DNA from: Pseudomonas sp. N40(2020)
GTDB taxonomy: Bacteria; Pseudomonadota; Gammaproteobacteria; Pseudomonadales; Pseudomonadaceae
NCBI RefSeq assembly: GCF_014472415.1
Contig: NZ_JACSZV010000017.1
Location: forward strand, 1 to 64,000
Reading direction: 5' to 3'
DNA length: 64,000 bases
Made by a program: the position numbers and the translations under genes. How positions within the stretch are numbered: position 1 is the stretch's first letter; each line of letters opens with the position of its first letter. Shown here piece by piece: positions 28,612 through 39,348 of the stretch. The notes under the pieces are model-generated. The model was not told the origin of the DNA, did no database searches, and saw only the letters and a list, made by a program, of their open reading frames with translations.

Positions 28612-31600
28612 GATGAAACTCCTTCGGTGTCCGGGGCCGGTTTGTTCGCCGCCGGCTCAGCTTCAGCACGTTTGGGTGGCAGCGGCGCGAAGTAGCCGAC
28701 CACCAGCAACAACACGCCAACGCCGATAAACGAGACGATCCGGGCGAGGCCGCCACGGTTGCTCAATTCGACAAAAATCAGTTTGGCCACCACCAGCGCA
28801 ATCAGCGCCGCGCCGATCAGCCAGACCTCGCGACGATGGCGCAGATGCCCGCCAATCATCAGCCCCAGCGCCATCAACGTCCAGACGATGGACAACCCGG
28901 CCTGCACCAGCATGGAAGCGAGCAGTTGATCAAGCTCAAAGGGAATCCCCGCCCAGTGGTGCGCGGCGCGGGTCACCAACGCGGTGCAGAAGGCGAACAG
29001 CGACACCCCGGCGACCAGTTGTGTGGCGTAATCGGCGTAGTCCTGGCGGATCGACAGCTGCGACACTGCACTGCGCGACCACACGTAAACCCCGAATAAT
29101 GCGAACAACAGGCCCAGTTCCAACGGGTTGAGCAGCGGCACATACGGCAGCGGTTCGGCATTGCCATCGCTGACGCCGTTGGCCAGCCAGAACCAGCCGA
29201 GCATCAACACCGCCAGCGGCGCGGCGGCGTACAAGCGGTACTCGCGGGCAAACGCCGCGACCGGCCACGGCCAGTTGCGCGGTGCGGCTGCCAGCAACAG
29301 ATACAGGCTCGGCAGAATCGCCCAGCCCAGCCAACGCCAGGCGTTGTATTGCTCGGACAACAGCAGCAAGCCGTAGCGCAACTCCAGCGCCAACACGCCG
29401 ATCAGCAGCCAGCAGCCGAGCACATGCGCAGTGCTCAAGGCCCGCGCCGGCAGCATCGGCGCCAAACGCCGCAGACTGAAGAAATGCACTGCGAACACCA
29501 ACGCCCACGCCAGCCAGCCGAAGTCCGCCGCCGGGTGATAACGCGAGTGCCAGGCCGCAAGCAGCACCAGCCCGGTCGCCGGAATCAGCAGCGTGCAGAG
29601 CAGGCCCAGCGCCGGCCATTTCAAGCGCAGCGACAGCAGCGTCCACAACGCCACGCTCAGCGCCGCAACCAGCAACAGCAGAGTGCCTTGCAGATTCACC
29701 GGGGCAAAACGCAGCACCTCACTGACCCACGCCAGCACCCACCAACCGGCGCCCCACACCAGCAACACCTCGGATAAGCGCTCCAAACTCAGCGCATCGA
29801 ACGCCGAGGCGTGATTGCCCAGTTGCAGGCGCCACGCACCGATCATGGCGGCCAGACCCAGCACCAGCGGCGTCCAGAATCCGCCATGTGCCAACGGTTT
29901 CAAACCCTCACCAGACAGCGGCCCAAGCAACTCGGGACCGGCCAGCAAGAACGCCGCACCGCCGATCACCTGCAACAGCAAACCGAAGACAAAACTCACG
30001 CGCTGCTTGAGGTACAGGCTCAACCAGATGATCAGCAAACCACTGGCCGCCCACACCGCGCTCGCGGTCTGCCAAGGCAGGACAAACAACACCGCCAGAT
30101 TGATCAGCACCAGACCGGCCAGCAGCACCACCGACAAGCCGCGCAACAGGCGCACATCGCCGCGCACCATCTCGTCGCGAGCGGCCAGCAGCATGCCGGC
30201 GACCAATGCGAGACCGATCAAGGATGCGCTAAGTAAACCGCTCCAACCGGCGCTGAACACCGCCGCCGAATCCTCGCCCGCACCTTGCAGCCGCAGCAGG
30301 AACAACGCGCCACCCAGCAGTTGCACGGCAAACGCGGTAAACAGGAAGGTCCGCGATTGCAGGCGCAGGCCGACAAACAACGTCGCCAGACCCGCCAGCG
30401 CCCAACTGATCGCGGTGCCTTGGACGAAGAAGAACAACGGCGCCAGCAGATAAAGGAAGGTCAGGCCCAGACACGCCAAAACCGGCAAGGCCTGACGCTC
30501 CCACGGCGACACGTGTTCCGGCGAGGCCTGACGCAGTTGGTAGAAACTGAACAGCAACGCCATGCCGAGCATCAGCGCGCCCAGCGGAGCACCGTCGAGC
30601 AGGCTGCTTTCGCCGACATTCAATTGACTGATGAACGCCAGCGCCGAACCCAATTGCAGGAGCAAGGCAAAGGCCCGGGCAAACGGTCGATGCTGACGCA
30701 AACCGAGCCAGAAAATCCCCGCACCTTCGACGGCCCAGGCTGCCGAAGTCCAGCGCGCATCGAGACCCAGCGGAATCGCCAGACTGGCGAAAATCACCCC
30801 CAGCGCCAGACAGGTTTCGCCCAGCAACACGGCGCGCCCGCCCATCAACACCTTGGCCAGGCCCATGTAGATCATGCCCAGCGCGAGGGCGCTGAACGCG
30901 GCGGCAAATTCCAGATGCTGGACCAACGCGAACTGCAAACCGAAGCCGATAATCGGCGGGCCAAACAGCATCGTGCCGTCGACATAATCGCCCTTGCGCG
31001 CCGACCATTTCAGCAGCGCTTCACGATCGTCATCCGCCGGGGCATCGGGCATATCCAGCAGTTTTCGCCGGGCAAACAGCAGGCCGATGGCGAGATACAT
31101 CAGGAAGAACAGAATCAGGAACGGCTCGGTGCTCCACAGAAGTTCCGGCGCGTACGAACGCAGCCCCCAGGCGAAGCCGATACCGAAGGTGCCGACGAAG
31201 CCGATCAGGTTGAGCAGCCGCCAGGCCTTGAACCAGGCGATGGTGAGAATGCCGGCGTTAAGCAAAGCGAAATAACTGAACAGCGCGACATGGTTGCCGG
31301 CGCCGGTGGACGTCAGGATTGGTGCGGCAAACCCGCCCAGCGCGGCGACACACGCCAGCGCCAGAGAGTCTTGGGTAATCGCCAGGATCGCCGAGAACAC
31401 CGTCACCGCTACCAGCAAGCCCAGTGCGGCGGACGGATCCAGCAACGGATGCAGACGCATCGCTGCAAACACCGTCAGGTACAACACCGCGATGCCAGTG
31501 CCTTGCAGCATCAACGCATAGCTGTTGTTGCGGTGCCGCAGCCACCAGCCCAACGCCAGCAAGCCCAGCGCCGCAGCCGCGACCCCGGCGTAACGCAATT

Positions 31601-32198
31601 CGATCGGTACGACCATGCCTTCAGTGGCGTAGCGCAGCAGGAATGCCAGACCGAAGAACAACAGCACCACACCGACCCGCAGCACCGTGTTGCCGCCGAA
31701 CAGCCAGTTGCGCGCGGCGCTGATTCCGCGCTCGATGAGGTTCGGGCCACGGGGTTCGGCGGGTTGTTGTGTTTCAGGTTCGGGCGTGACGGCGTCCAGA
31801 CGCCAGACATCGTCCGGCAACGGTTGGCTGGTTTCGCGAGCGACGGCGGACAGTGGTTCCAGATCGGCCGGCAGTTCCCAGACCAGTTCGGGGGCCGGGG
31901 CCTCTTCGACGACTTTGACAGGTTCGGCCAATGGCTCGCTGACCGGTGCCACACTCGGTGGAGGCGCAGCACGAACCGGTGCGCCTTCGAGCAGGAACAG
32001 GCGCTGTTCAATGCCCTGCAAGGCAACCTTCGCCTGCTCAAGTTGATGCTGCTGATGCGCAGCCTGCGAGCCAAGCCGCGCGATGCGCAGCGCTTGCCCG
32101 ATCACCAGCCCCAGCAGCGCGCCCAACAGCGCCGAGCTGAACGACTCGTCGAGCAGCCAGCCGAGCACCAGCCCGATCAACATGAACATCCATTGCAT
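28608..32198 (-). CDS. DUF2339 large multispanning membrane protein
   Basis: This 1196-residue protein is almost entirely membrane helices, with some two to three dozen predicted from hydrophobic runs. Exceptions are residues about 40-160, which hold a short coiled coil and a proline/alanine/glutamate-rich cytoplasmic linker, and short loops. Signature pieces include GLLFARRKLLD and GWWLRHRNN. The family is DUF2339; no function is established. It overlaps the following DUF3999 gene by four bases, which implies the two products act together. Length is within the family range. Confidence 0.9.
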   Translation of the reverse strand: MQWMFMLIGLVLGWLLDESFSSALLGALLGLVIGQALRIARLGSQAAHQQHQLEQAKVALQGIEQRLFLLEGAPVRAAPPPSVAPVSEPLAEPVKVVEEAPAPELVWELPADLEPLSAVARETSQPLPDDVWRLDAVTPEPETQQPAEPRGPNLIERGISAARNWLFGGNTVLRVGVVLLFFGLAFLLRYATEGMVVPIELRYAGVAAAALGLLALGWWLRHRNNSYALMLQGTGIAVLYLTVFAAMRLHPLLDPSAALGLLVAVTVFSAILAITQDSLALACVAALGGFAAPILTSTGAGNHVALFSYFALLNAGILTIAWFKAWRLLNLIGFVGTFGIGFAWGLRSYAPELLWSTEPFLILFFLMYLAIGLLFARRKLLDMPDAPADDDREALLKWSARKGDYVDGTMLFGPPIIGFGLQFALVQHLEFAAAFSALALGMIYMGLAKVLMGGRAVLLGETCLALGVIFASLAIPLGLDARWTSAAWAVEGAGIFWLGLRQHRPFARAFALLLQLGSALAFISQLNVGESSLLDGAPLGALMLGMALLFSFYQLRQASPEHVSPWERQALPVLACLGLTFLYLLAPLFFFVQGTAISWALAGLATLFVGLRLQSRTFLFTAFAVQLLGGALFLLRLQGAGEDSAAVFSAGWSGLLSASLIGLALVAGMLLAARDEMVRGDVRLLRGLSVVLLAGLVLINLAVLFVLPWQTASAVWAASGLLIIWLSLYLKQRVSFVFGLLLQVIGGAAFLLAGPELLGPLSGEGLKPLAHGGFWTPLVLGLAAMIGAWRLQLGNHASAFDALSLERLSEVLLVWGAGWWVLAWVSEVLRFAPVNLQGTLLLLVAALSVALWTLLSLRLKWPALGLLCTLLIPATGLVLLAAWHSRYHPAADFGWLAWALVFAVHFFSLRRLAPMLPARALSTAHVLGCWLLIGVLALELRYGLLLLSEQYNAWRWLGWAILPSLYLLLAAAPRNWPWPVAAFAREYRLYAAAPLAVLMLGWFWLANGVSDGNAEPLPYVPLLNPLELGLLFALFGVYVWSRSAVSQLSIRQDYADYATQLVAGVSLFAFCTALVTRAAHHWAGIPFELDQLLASMLVQAGLSIVWTLMALGLMIGGHLRHRREVWLIGAALIALVVAKLIFVELSNRGGLARIVSFIGVGVLLLVVGYFAPLPPKRAEAEPAANKPAPDTEGVSS

Positions 32199-32252
32199 GG
32201 TCGATATCCCTAAGCGCGAAGGCCAATCCGGGAAGATTAGCGCAGCCTGATC

Positions 32253-32332
32253 GAAAAAGATCGCAGCCTTCGGCAGCGCCTACAGGGGTTCACATAACCT
32301 GTGTAGGAGCTGCCGAAGGCTGCGATCTTTTC
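32253..32332. repeat. Inverted repeat of the GATCGCAGCC family
   Basis: The arms GAAAAAGATCGCAGCCTTCG and the complementary CGAAGGCTGCGATCTTTTC enclose two diverged halves around CACATAAC. It is the third copy of this family in the window and lies between glgP and the DUF2339 gene. Confidence 0.87.
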
Positions 32333-32364
32333 CGGGGCGCCAGTATATCGAGCCGAGCGGAAAG

Positions 32365-34815
32365 TTACTCCAGCGCTTTCCAGATATCCGTGGCGTACTC
32401 GCGAATCGTCCGGTCAGAGGAGAACCAGCCCATTCGCGAAGTGTTGAGCACCGCCGAACGCCACCAGTTGTTGCTGTCGTGCCAATGCTCTTCGACGCGC
32501 TTCTGTGCTTCCCAGTAGGAGTCGAAGTCGGCGCAGACCAGGAAGCGGTCGTAGTCCACCAGCGAATCGATCAACCCGGTGTAGCGCGAAGTGTCATCCG
32601 GCGAGAACACGCCACTGCGGATCGCTTGCAGCACGTCGTTGAGGCGATGGGACGCAGCGATGTCCGGCGCCGCGCTGAACTCGTGGTTCTGTTTACGCGC
32701 TTCAACCTGCTGGGCACTGAGGCCGAAGATAAACATGTGCTCGGCACCGATGCGCTCGCACATTTCCACGTTGGCGCCGTCGAGGGTGCCGATGGTCAGC
32801 GCACCGTTGAGGCCGAACTTCATGTTACTGGTGCCCGAGGCCTCGAAACCGGCGGTGGAAATCTGCTCGGACAAATCCGCCGCCGGAATAATGCTCTCCG
32901 CCAGGCTGACGTTGTAGTTGGGCAGGAACACCACTTTCAGCAAGCCACGCACGGTCGGGTCGTTGTTCACCACCCGGGCGATGTCGTTGGTCAGCTTGAT
33001 GATCAGTTTGGCCTGGTGATAACTGGCCGCCGCTTTACCGGCGAAGATCTTCACGCGCGGCACCCAGTCCACTTCCGGCTCGGCGCGAATCGCCTGATAC
33101 AGCGCCACGGTGTGCAGCAAGTTGAGCAACTGGCGTTTGTATTCGTGGATCCGTTTGACTTGGACGTCGAACATCGCCGCCGGGTTGACTGCGATCCCCA
33201 GCCGCTCGTGAATCAGATAGGCCAAGGCCTTCTTGCTGTGCAGGCGTTGCTCGGCGAAGGCTTTTCGGAACGCGGGTTTCTCGGCAAACGGTTCGAGATC
33301 GAGCAGGCGCTCTTCAGGGTTGTCGAGCAAGTCCGGGCCGAGGGCGTCGACCAGCATAGAGGTCAGCTCGGCGTTGGCCTGATACAACCAGCGGCGGAAA
33401 GTGATGCCGTTGGTTTTGTTGTTGATCCGCTCCGGATACAGCTTGTGCAACTCGGAGAACACCGTGCTGCGCATCAGTTGCGTGTGCAATCCGGACACGC
33501 CGTTGACGCTGTGCGAACCAAGGAATGCGAGGTTACCCATGCGCACCCGGCGACCGTTGTCCTCCTCAATCAGTGACACCGCGCGCAGCACGTCGAAATC
33601 GTGGATGCCCTTGGCCCGCAGCGAGTCGATGTGCTGGGCGTTGATCAAGTAAATGATCTGCATGTGCCGTGGCAGCATGCGCTCCATCAAACCTACCGGC
33701 CAGGTTTCCAGCGCTTCCGGCAGCAGCGTGTGGTTGGTGTACGACAGCGTGTCGACGGTGACTTGCCACGCCGCATCCCAGGCCACGTCGTAGACGTCGA
33801 CCAATTGGCGCATCAGTTCGGCGACGGCAATCGAGGGGTGGGTGTCGTTGAGCTGGATCGCGGCATGATCGCCCAAGGTCAACACCGAGGTGTGCATGTT
33901 GCGGTGGCGACGCAGCAAATCCTGCAACGACGCGGCGACAAAGAAGTATTCCTGACGCAGGCGCAACTCTTGCCCGGCCTCGGTGCTGTCCGCCGGGTAA
34001 AGCACACGCGAGATACTTTCGGCGCGGGCCACTTCGGCAACGGCCCCGAGGTGGTCACCGGCGTTGAAGCGCTCAAGGTGCAAATCTTCCATGGCCCGCG
34101 CACGCCAAAGGCGCAGGGTGTTGACGCTCGCCCCGCGCCAGCCGACTACCGGCGTGTCGTAGGCAATCGCGCGGACGGTTTCGGCGGGAGACCAGACTTG
34201 TTTGGTTTTGCCGCTGGCATCGGTGACGGTTTCAACGCTGCCACCGAAGCCGATGGAGTAAACGACTTCCGGCCGTTCGAACTCCCACGGGTTGCCAAAA
34301 TCCAGCCAGTGTTCGGTCTGCTCCTGTTGCCAGCCATCGACGATGGCCTGCCGGAACAAGCCGTGCTCGTAACGAATGCCGTAACCGTGGCCGGCGATGC
34401 CGAGGGTCGACATGCTTTCCATGAAGCATGCCGCCAGTCGTCCGAGGCCACCGTTGCCGAGCGCCGCGTCAGGCTCCAGCAGACGGATGCGCTCCAGATC
34501 GACACCGAGCTCGGTCAGGGCTTCACGGGCGACGTCGAGCAGGCCGAGGTTGCTCAGGCTGTCGTAGAGCAGCCGGCCGATGAGAAACTCCAGCGAGAGG
34601 TAATACACCCGCTTCTGACCTTTGCGGTAGATCTGCCGGGTGTGGTCCATCCAGTGCTCGACCATGTGATCTCGCGCTGCCAGGGCAATGGCTTCGAACC
34701 AGTCATGGTCGAAGGCGTGATCAGGGTCTTTGCCCACCGCGTAGGTGAGTTTGGTCAGGACGGCGTCGCGAAATGCGGCCACCTCTGCTTCGCGAACTAG
34801 TGGTTCTTGAGTCAT
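32365..34815 (-). CDS. glgP: Glycogen/maltodextrin phosphorylase
   Basis: This 816-residue PLP enzyme releases glucose-1-phosphate from the non-reducing ends of glycogen or maltodextrin. The N-terminal signature YLSLEFLIGRLLYDSL, the glucose-site region ALGNGGLGRLAACF near residue 125, and the cofactor lysine in EASGTSNMKFGLNGALTIGT near residue 660 are clear. Length matches bacterial GlgP/MalP. No other glycogen genes are adjacent within the window; it is monocistronic here. The exact preferred glucan is not decided by sequence. Confidence 0.96.
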   Translation of the reverse strand: MTQEPLVREAEVAAFRDAVLTKLTYAVGKDPDHAFDHDWFEAIALAARDHMVEHWMDHTRQIYRKGQKRVYYLSLEFLIGRLLYDSLSNLGLLDVAREALTELGVDLERIRLLEPDAALGNGGLGRLAACFMESMSTLGIAGHGYGIRYEHGLFRQAIVDGWQQEQTEHWLDFGNPWEFERPEVVYSIGFGGSVETVTDASGKTKQVWSPAETVRAIAYDTPVVGWRGASVNTLRLWRARAMEDLHLERFNAGDHLGAVAEVARAESISRVLYPADSTEAGQELRLRQEYFFVAASLQDLLRRHRNMHTSVLTLGDHAAIQLNDTHPSIAVAELMRQLVDVYDVAWDAAWQVTVDTLSYTNHTLLPEALETWPVGLMERMLPRHMQIIYLINAQHIDSLRAKGIHDFDVLRAVSLIEEDNGRRVRMGNLAFLGSHSVNGVSGLHTQLMRSTVFSELHKLYPERINNKTNGITFRRWLYQANAELTSMLVDALGPDLLDNPEERLLDLEPFAEKPAFRKAFAEQRLHSKKALAYLIHERLGIAVNPAAMFDVQVKRIHEYKRQLLNLLHTVALYQAIRAEPEVDWVPRVKIFAGKAAASYHQAKLIIKLTNDIARVVNNDPTVRGLLKVVFLPNYNVSLAESIIPAADLSEQISTAGFEASGTSNMKFGLNGALTIGTLDGANVEMCERIGAEHMFIFGLSAQQVEARKQNHEFSAAPDIAASHRLNDVLQAIRSGVFSPDDTSRYTGLIDSLVDYDRFLVCADFDSYWEAQKRVEEHWHDSNNWWRSAVLNTSRMGWFSSDRTIREYATDIWKALE

Positions 34816-35075
34816 CGATAGGACCTCGGGCGAGCGGGGAATTGTCTGAGCCTAGACGGTCTGACCGACGGTAACGGCTCTGGTTCGGCAGTTTTTCCCG
34901 GGACTGTGAGATAGCCCGGCAAACGCTTGGCATCTGCCCCAATGAATGCAGGGGCCGTGCCGATTTGTCCAGCCGATTGGCCGCACGCAGAAAAAATCTG
35001 GCGAAAGGTTGTTCAAAAATCCACCAGTCCCGGTATGATCGCGCGCCCTGATGCACACACGCCTGGTAACTCCCG

Positions 35076-35513
35076 ATGATGAAGCCCAACCTGATTGCCG
35101 CCGCCGAGATCGATCGTCTCGATACGTGGGCCAAATATTCGGCCCCGATGTGCGGCTCTTGTATCTCCAGCTGCTGCACGCTGCCGGTCGAGGTGAAGAT
35201 CAAGGATCTGGTGCGCATCGGCGTGGTCGATGAATTCGAGCTGGGCGATCCGCCGAAGAACATCGCCAAGCGCCTGCAAAAGGAAGGGCTGGTCGAGCGC
35301 TTCAATCAGAAGTCGGGCATCTTCACCCTCCAGCGCATGAGCAACAACGATTGCTACTACCTGGATCGTAAGAGCCGCCTGTGCACCATTTATGACAAGC
35401 GCCCCGACACTTGCCGCAACCACCCGAAAATCGGCCCGCGCCCGGGATACTGCGCTTACAAGCCGAAGGAAGTCGAGCGGGTGCAGAATTTCCGGGCGAT
35501 CGAGAAGTTCTGA
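35076..35513 (+). CDS. YkgJ-type cysteine cluster protein
   Basis: This 145-residue protein has the YkgJ/UPF0153-type pattern of cysteines: MCGSCISSCCTLP near residue 27, NNDCYYLDRKSRLCTIYDKRPDTCRNHP and a final GYCAY. The eight or so cysteines suggest a zinc or iron-sulfur site. The family has no established role. It is divergent from glgP with a gap of about 260 bases and convergent with typA. Confidence 0.88.
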   Translation: MMKPNLIAAAEIDRLDTWAKYSAPMCGSCISSCCTLPVEVKIKDLVRIGVVDEFELGDPPKNIAKRLQKEGLVERFNQKSGIFTLQRMSNNDCYYLDRKSRLCTIYDKRPDTCRNHPKIGPRPGYCAYKPKEVERVQNFRAIEKF

Positions 35514-35517
35514 TGCT

Positions 35518-35627
35518 GATCGTTCCCACGCTTCGCGTGGGACGCAGCCCGGGACGCTCTGCGTCCCAAAAAGCCGAACGCGGAGCGTCCGTTGAGGCAT
35601 TCCCACGCAGAGCGTAGGAACGAGATC
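35518..35627. repeat. Compound palindromic repeat (GATCGTTCCCACGC family)
   Basis: The outer arms GATCGTTCCCACGC and GCGTAGGAACGAGATC enclose further palindromes (CGTGGGACGCAG, GGGACGCTCTGCGTCCC). A shorter relative occurs at 49068-49098. It lies between two convergent genes. Confidence 0.8.
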
Positions 35628-35645
35628 ATCAAACCCCAGACAAAC

Positions 35646-35680
35646 AAAAACGCCCCCGGTCTCTCGACCGGGGGCGTTTT
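35646..35680. terminator. Bidirectional terminator between YkgJ gene and typA
   Basis: The hairpin CGCCCCCGGT-CTCTCG-ACCGGGGGCG is flanked by A-run on the left and T-run on the right. It can therefore end transcription from typA on the minus strand and from the plus-strand gene. Confidence 0.9.
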
Positions 35681-35701
35681 CATTCAGCCTGAACTAATTA
35701 C

Positions 35702-37522
35702 TTAGATCTTGGCTTTCTTGGCAGCGCGGGTACGCTCGCTTTCGTCCAGGATCTTCTTGCGAAGACGGATGGACTTAGGAGTAACTTCGCACAGCTCGTC
35801 TTCCTGGATGTATTCCAGAGCCTGTTCCAGAGTGAACTTCACTGGTGGAACCAGAGCGATGGTTTCGTCTTTACCCGAAGCACGCATGTTGTCGAGCTTC
35901 TTGCCTTTGGTTGGGTTGATACCCAGGTCGTTGTCGCGGCTGTTCTGGCCGACGATTTGACCGGTGTAGATCTCCTGACCGTGTTCAACGAACAGCTTGC
36001 CACGCGCCTGCAGGGTTTCCAGCGAGTAGGTCAGAGCCTTACCGGTTTCAACCGAAACCAGAACGCCGTTCTGACGGCCGGACATGTGGCCCGACTTGAC
36101 GGTGTCGTAGCGATCGAAGATCGAGGTCAGGATGCCAGCACCGTTGGTCAGGGTCAGGAACTGGTTACGGAAACCGATCAGACCGCGAGCAGGGATGTTG
36201 TATTCCAGACGAACACGGCCCTTACCATCCGGAACCATGTTGGTCAGGTCGCCTTTACGCAGACCCATCTCTTCCATGACCTTGCCCTGCGAATCTTCAG
36301 GGATGTCGATGGTCACGTTTTCGAACGGTTCTTGCTTGACGCCGTTCACTTCACGAATGATCACTTCCGGACGGCCCAGGGCCAGTTCGAAGCCTTCGCG
36401 ACGCATGGTTTCGATCAGTACCGAGAGGTGCAACTCACCACGGCCGGAAACCTTGAACTTGTCAGCGGTGTCGCCTTCTTCAACTTTCAGGGCAACGTTG
36501 TACAGCAGCTCTTTGTCCAGACGGTCCTTGATGTTACGGGACGTCACGAACTTGCCTTCTTTACCGCAGAATGGCGAGTCGTTTACCTGGAAGGTCATGG
36601 AAACGGTTGGCTCGTCAACGGTCAGAGGCTTCATCGCCTCGACAGTGTCCGGGTGGCACAGAGTGTCGGAGATGAACAGCGAGTCCATACCGCTGACGCA
36701 AACGATGTCGCCTGCGAAAGCTTCTTCAACGTCGATACGGTGCAGACCGTGGTGACCCATCAGCTTCAGGATACGACCGTTACGCTTCTTGCCGTCGGCA
36801 CCGATAGCAACAACCGGGGTGTTCGGCTTGACGCTACCACGAGCGATACGGCCAACGCCGATAACACCCAGGAAGCTGTTGTAGTCCAGTGCCGAGATTT
36901 GCATCTGGAACGGACCTTCACGGTCGACTTTAGGAGCCGGAACGTGATCGACAACCGCTTGGTACAGCGGGGTCATGTCTTCAGCCATGTCGGTGTGATC
37001 CAGACCGGCAATGCCGTTCAGGGCCGAGGCGTAAACAACCTGGAAGTCCAGTTGTTCTTCGGTAGCACCGAGGTTGTCGAACAGGTCGAAGATCTGATCC
37101 AGAACCCAGTCCGGACGCGCGCCTGGACGGTCAACCTTGTTGATGACCACGATCGGACGCAGGCCGGCTTCGAAAGCCTTCTTGGTCACGAAACGGGTTT
37201 GCGGCATAGGGCCGTCTTGAGCGTCAACCAGCAGCAGAACGGAGTCAACCATCGACATTACGCGTTCAACTTCGCCGCCGAAGTCGGCGTGGCCCGGGGT
37301 GTCCACGATGTTGATGTGGTAGCCGTTCCAGTTGATGGCGGTGTTCTTCGCCAGAATGGTAATACCGCGCTCTTTTTCCTGGTCGTTGGAGTCCATCACG
37401 CGCTCGTCGTTGAGCTCGTTGCGCTCCAGAGTGCCGGATTGACGCAAGAGTTTGTCTACCAGGGTGGTCTTACCATGGTCAACGTGGGCAATGATGGCGA
37501 TGTTGCGTAGATTTTCGATCAC
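35702..37522 (-). CDS. typA: Translational GTPase TypA/BipA
   Basis: This 606-residue ribosome-associated GTPase is needed for ribosome assembly and stress or cold adaptation. The G1 motif [10 protein letters not shown] is at the N-terminus, switch [17 protein letters not shown] near residue 70, G4 [11 protein letters not shown] near residue 125, and the EF-G-like domains follow. The C-terminal lysine/arginine-rich tail is typical. Order typA-thiI-glnA-ntrBC on alternating strands is common in Pseudomonas and recalls bipA next to glnALG in E. coli. Confidence 0.98.
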   Translation of the reverse strand: MIENLRNIAIIAHVDHGKTTLVDKLLRQSGTLERNELNDERVMDSNDQEKERGITILAKNTAINWNGYHINIVDTPGHADFGGEVERVMSMVDSVLLLVDAQDGPMPQTRFVTKKAFEAGLRPIVVINKVDRPGARPDWVLDQIFDLFDNLGATEEQLDFQVVYASALNGIAGLDHTDMAEDMTPLYQAVVDHVPAPKVDREGPFQMQISALDYNSFLGVIGVGRIARGSVKPNTPVVAIGADGKKRNGRILKLMGHHGLHRIDVEEAFAGDIVCVSGMDSLFISDTLCHPDTVEAMKPLTVDEPTVSMTFQVNDSPFCGKEGKFVTSRNIKDRLDKELLYNVALKVEEGDTADKFKVSGRGELHLSVLIETMRREGFELALGRPEVIIREVNGVKQEPFENVTIDIPEDSQGKVMEEMGLRKGDLTNMVPDGKGRVRLEYNIPARGLIGFRNQFLTLTNGAGILTSIFDRYDTVKSGHMSGRQNGVLVSVETGKALTYSLETLQARGKLFVEHGQEIYTGQIVGQNSRDNDLGINPTKGKKLDNMRASGKDETIALVPPVKFTLEQALEYIQEDELCEVTPKSIRLRKKILDESERTRAAKKAKI

Positions 37523-37661
37523 TTGTGTATCTCGATCAGAGGATTCGGTTTGCTGACAAGTCTTGGCAGCGATTAGCAGTAGTGTCCGGCATGGCCGTTA
37601 CAGCTTGACGGCGGTGTCGGGGGGCCGGTGACGCAGGCCACAGGCAAACAGCCCCGGGCAC

Positions 37662-39116
37662 TTAGCTCGGTCGATAAACGCGCACATTGGCATGCCCCTC
37701 ACTGAGCAAATGGTGGGCATGCAGGCGACTCATCACGCCTTTGTCGCAATACAGCAGGTACTGGCGAGTAGGGTCCAGTTCCTTGAAACGTGCGTTCACT
37801 GCATAGAACGGCATCGTCTGTACCTCTATGCCGGCAAGCTCCAGCGGTTCGTCTTCAGCGGCATCCTGGTGACGGATGTCGATGACGATCTGACCGGCCA
37901 GTGCTTCGCCGACTTCTTCAATCTGCAAATCCTGGCCCAATTCGTCGATGACTCGATCGATCGCGACCAGTTTGGCGTTGGCGAGCGCACGCTCGAGCAC
38001 CGCCATGTCGAATTCTTTCTCTTCGTGCTCAACGCGGCCACGCTTGGCGGCGGTCTTCGGATTGACCGAGATGACGCCGCAGTATTCCGGCATGTGCCGG
38101 GCGAAATCGGCGGTGCCGATCTCGTTGGCCGTGTCGATGATGTCCTGCTTGTGGGCGACGATCAGCGGGCGCAGGACCAGTTTATCGGTCACGCAATCGA
38201 TCACCGACAGGTTCGGCAGCGTCTGGCTCGAAACCTGGGAGATCGCTTCGCCGGTGACCAGCGCATCGATATGCAGGCGGTCGGCGATCGCTGAGGACGC
38301 GCGCAACATCATACGCTTCAATACGACGCCCATATGACTGTTATCGACTTTACCGAGAATTTCGCTCAACACTTCTTCAAACGGAACACTGACAAATAGC
38401 ACGCGTTGCGAGCTGCCGTACTTCTTCCAGATGAAATGCGCGACTTCCATCACGCCCAATTCGTGTGCACGTCCGCCGAGATTGAAGAAGCAGAAGTGCG
38501 CCATCAGGCCGCGGCGCATGATCTGGTAGGCCGCAACGGTCGAATCAAAGCCGCCGGACATCAATACCAGCGTCTGCTCCAACGCGCCGAGCGGGTAGCC
38601 GCCGATGCCGTTGTGCTGGCTGTGGATGACAAACAACCGTTTGTCGCGAATTTCCATGCGAACTTTAATTTGCGGTGCTTTCAGGTCGATGCCGGCGGCA
38701 CCGCACTCACGGCGCAGCTTGCTGCCGACGTATTTTTCGACGTCCATCGAGCTGAACGTGTGCTTGCCTGCACGTTTGCAGCGCACCGAGAAAACCTTCC
38801 CCGCCAGCGCATCGCCGTAGTGCTGTTTGCACTTCTCGGTAATGTCGTCGAAGTCACCCAGCGGGTACTCGTCGATCTGCAAAAAGTGCGCGATGCCCGG
38901 CATGCAGGTCAGGCGCTCCCCCATCTCTTTCAAGGCTTTGGGGTCGGTAACGCGGGTTTCCAGCTCGAGGTTGTCCCACACACCGTTCACCACCACAGCC
39001 GGGTCCAGATCGCGGAGCACGGCGCGGATGTTCTTGGCCAACTGGCGGATGAATTTCGTCCGGACAGGTCGGCTTTTGATGGTGATCTCGGGGAAGACTT
39101 TTACGATTAGTTTCAT
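37662..39116 (-). CDS. thiI: tRNA 4-thiouridine sulfurtransferase ThiI (with rhodanese domain)
   Basis: ThiI makes 4-thiouridine at tRNA position 8 and also carries sulfur for thiamine thiazole synthesis. I use the ATG at 39116 ([21 protein letters not shown]), giving 484 residues; the upstream extension is unlike the family. Order: ferredoxin-like and THUMP domains, the PP-loop ATPase motif [12 protein letters not shown] near residue 180, then a C-terminal rhodanese domain whose acceptor cysteine is Cys457 in YCDKGVMS. Presence of the rhodanese domain matches the E. coli-type enzyme. Confidence 0.96.
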   Translation of the reverse strand: MKLIVKVFPEITIKSRPVRTKFIRQLAKNIRAVLRDLDPAVVVNGVWDNLELETRVTDPKALKEMGERLTCMPGIAHFLQIDEYPLGDFDDITEKCKQHYGDALAGKVFSVRCKRAGKHTFSSMDVEKYVGSKLRRECGAAGIDLKAPQIKVRMEIRDKRLFVIHSQHNGIGGYPLGALEQTLVLMSGGFDSTVAAYQIMRRGLMAHFCFFNLGGRAHELGVMEVAHFIWKKYGSSQRVLFVSVPFEEVLSEILGKVDNSHMGVVLKRMMLRASSAIADRLHIDALVTGEAISQVSSQTLPNLSVIDCVTDKLVLRPLIVAHKQDIIDTANEIGTADFARHMPEYCGVISVNPKTAAKRGRVEHEEKEFDMAVLERALANAKLVAIDRVIDELGQDLQIEEVGEALAGQIVIDIRHQDAAEDEPLELAGIEVQTMPFYAVNARFKELDPTRQYLLYCDKGVMSRLHAHHLLSEGHANVRVYRPS

Positions 39117-39212
39117 GAAAACAGCGCGCGCAGGGCCAGCCGAAAAAGGGGGGCGCGGATTATAGCGGAAATTGCTCAAGGTTTAACCAGTTAATGTGCA
39201 GAAGGTTTTGCG

Positions 39213-39229
39213 CGCACCAAAACGGGTCA
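39213..39229. promoter_or_regulatory. Possible NtrC site upstream of glnA
   Basis: CGCACC-N5-GGGTCA resembles the NtrC consensus TGCACC-N5-GGTGCA, with nine of twelve conserved positions kept. It lies about 105-120 bases upstream of the sigma-54 promoter, a usual enhancer distance. Confidence 0.5.
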
Positions 39230-39332
39230 TTTATGGATTAAGACGCTACATTAGAGGGCGAGATTTTCATCATCAGGGCGCTTTGCACGTTTATAAGCGT
39301 GAATTTGGGGCAAAAAACCCATGCTGGGGCAC

Positions 39333-39348
39333 TGGCATGCAATTTGCT
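39333..39348 (+). promoter_or_regulatory. Sigma-54 promoter of glnA
   Basis: TGGCATGCAATTTGCT matches the -24/-12 consensus TGGCACG-N4-TTGCW at all but one position. The expected start is near 39359, about 85 bases before the glnA ATG. It fits NtrC-activated glnA expression under nitrogen limitation. Confidence 0.9.

Noticed and set aside
30285..32213. Plus-strand open frame of 642 codons opposite the DUF2339 gene
   Set aside because: Gln/Arg-rich shadow composition; the opposite strand encodes a family-recognisable multispanning protein.
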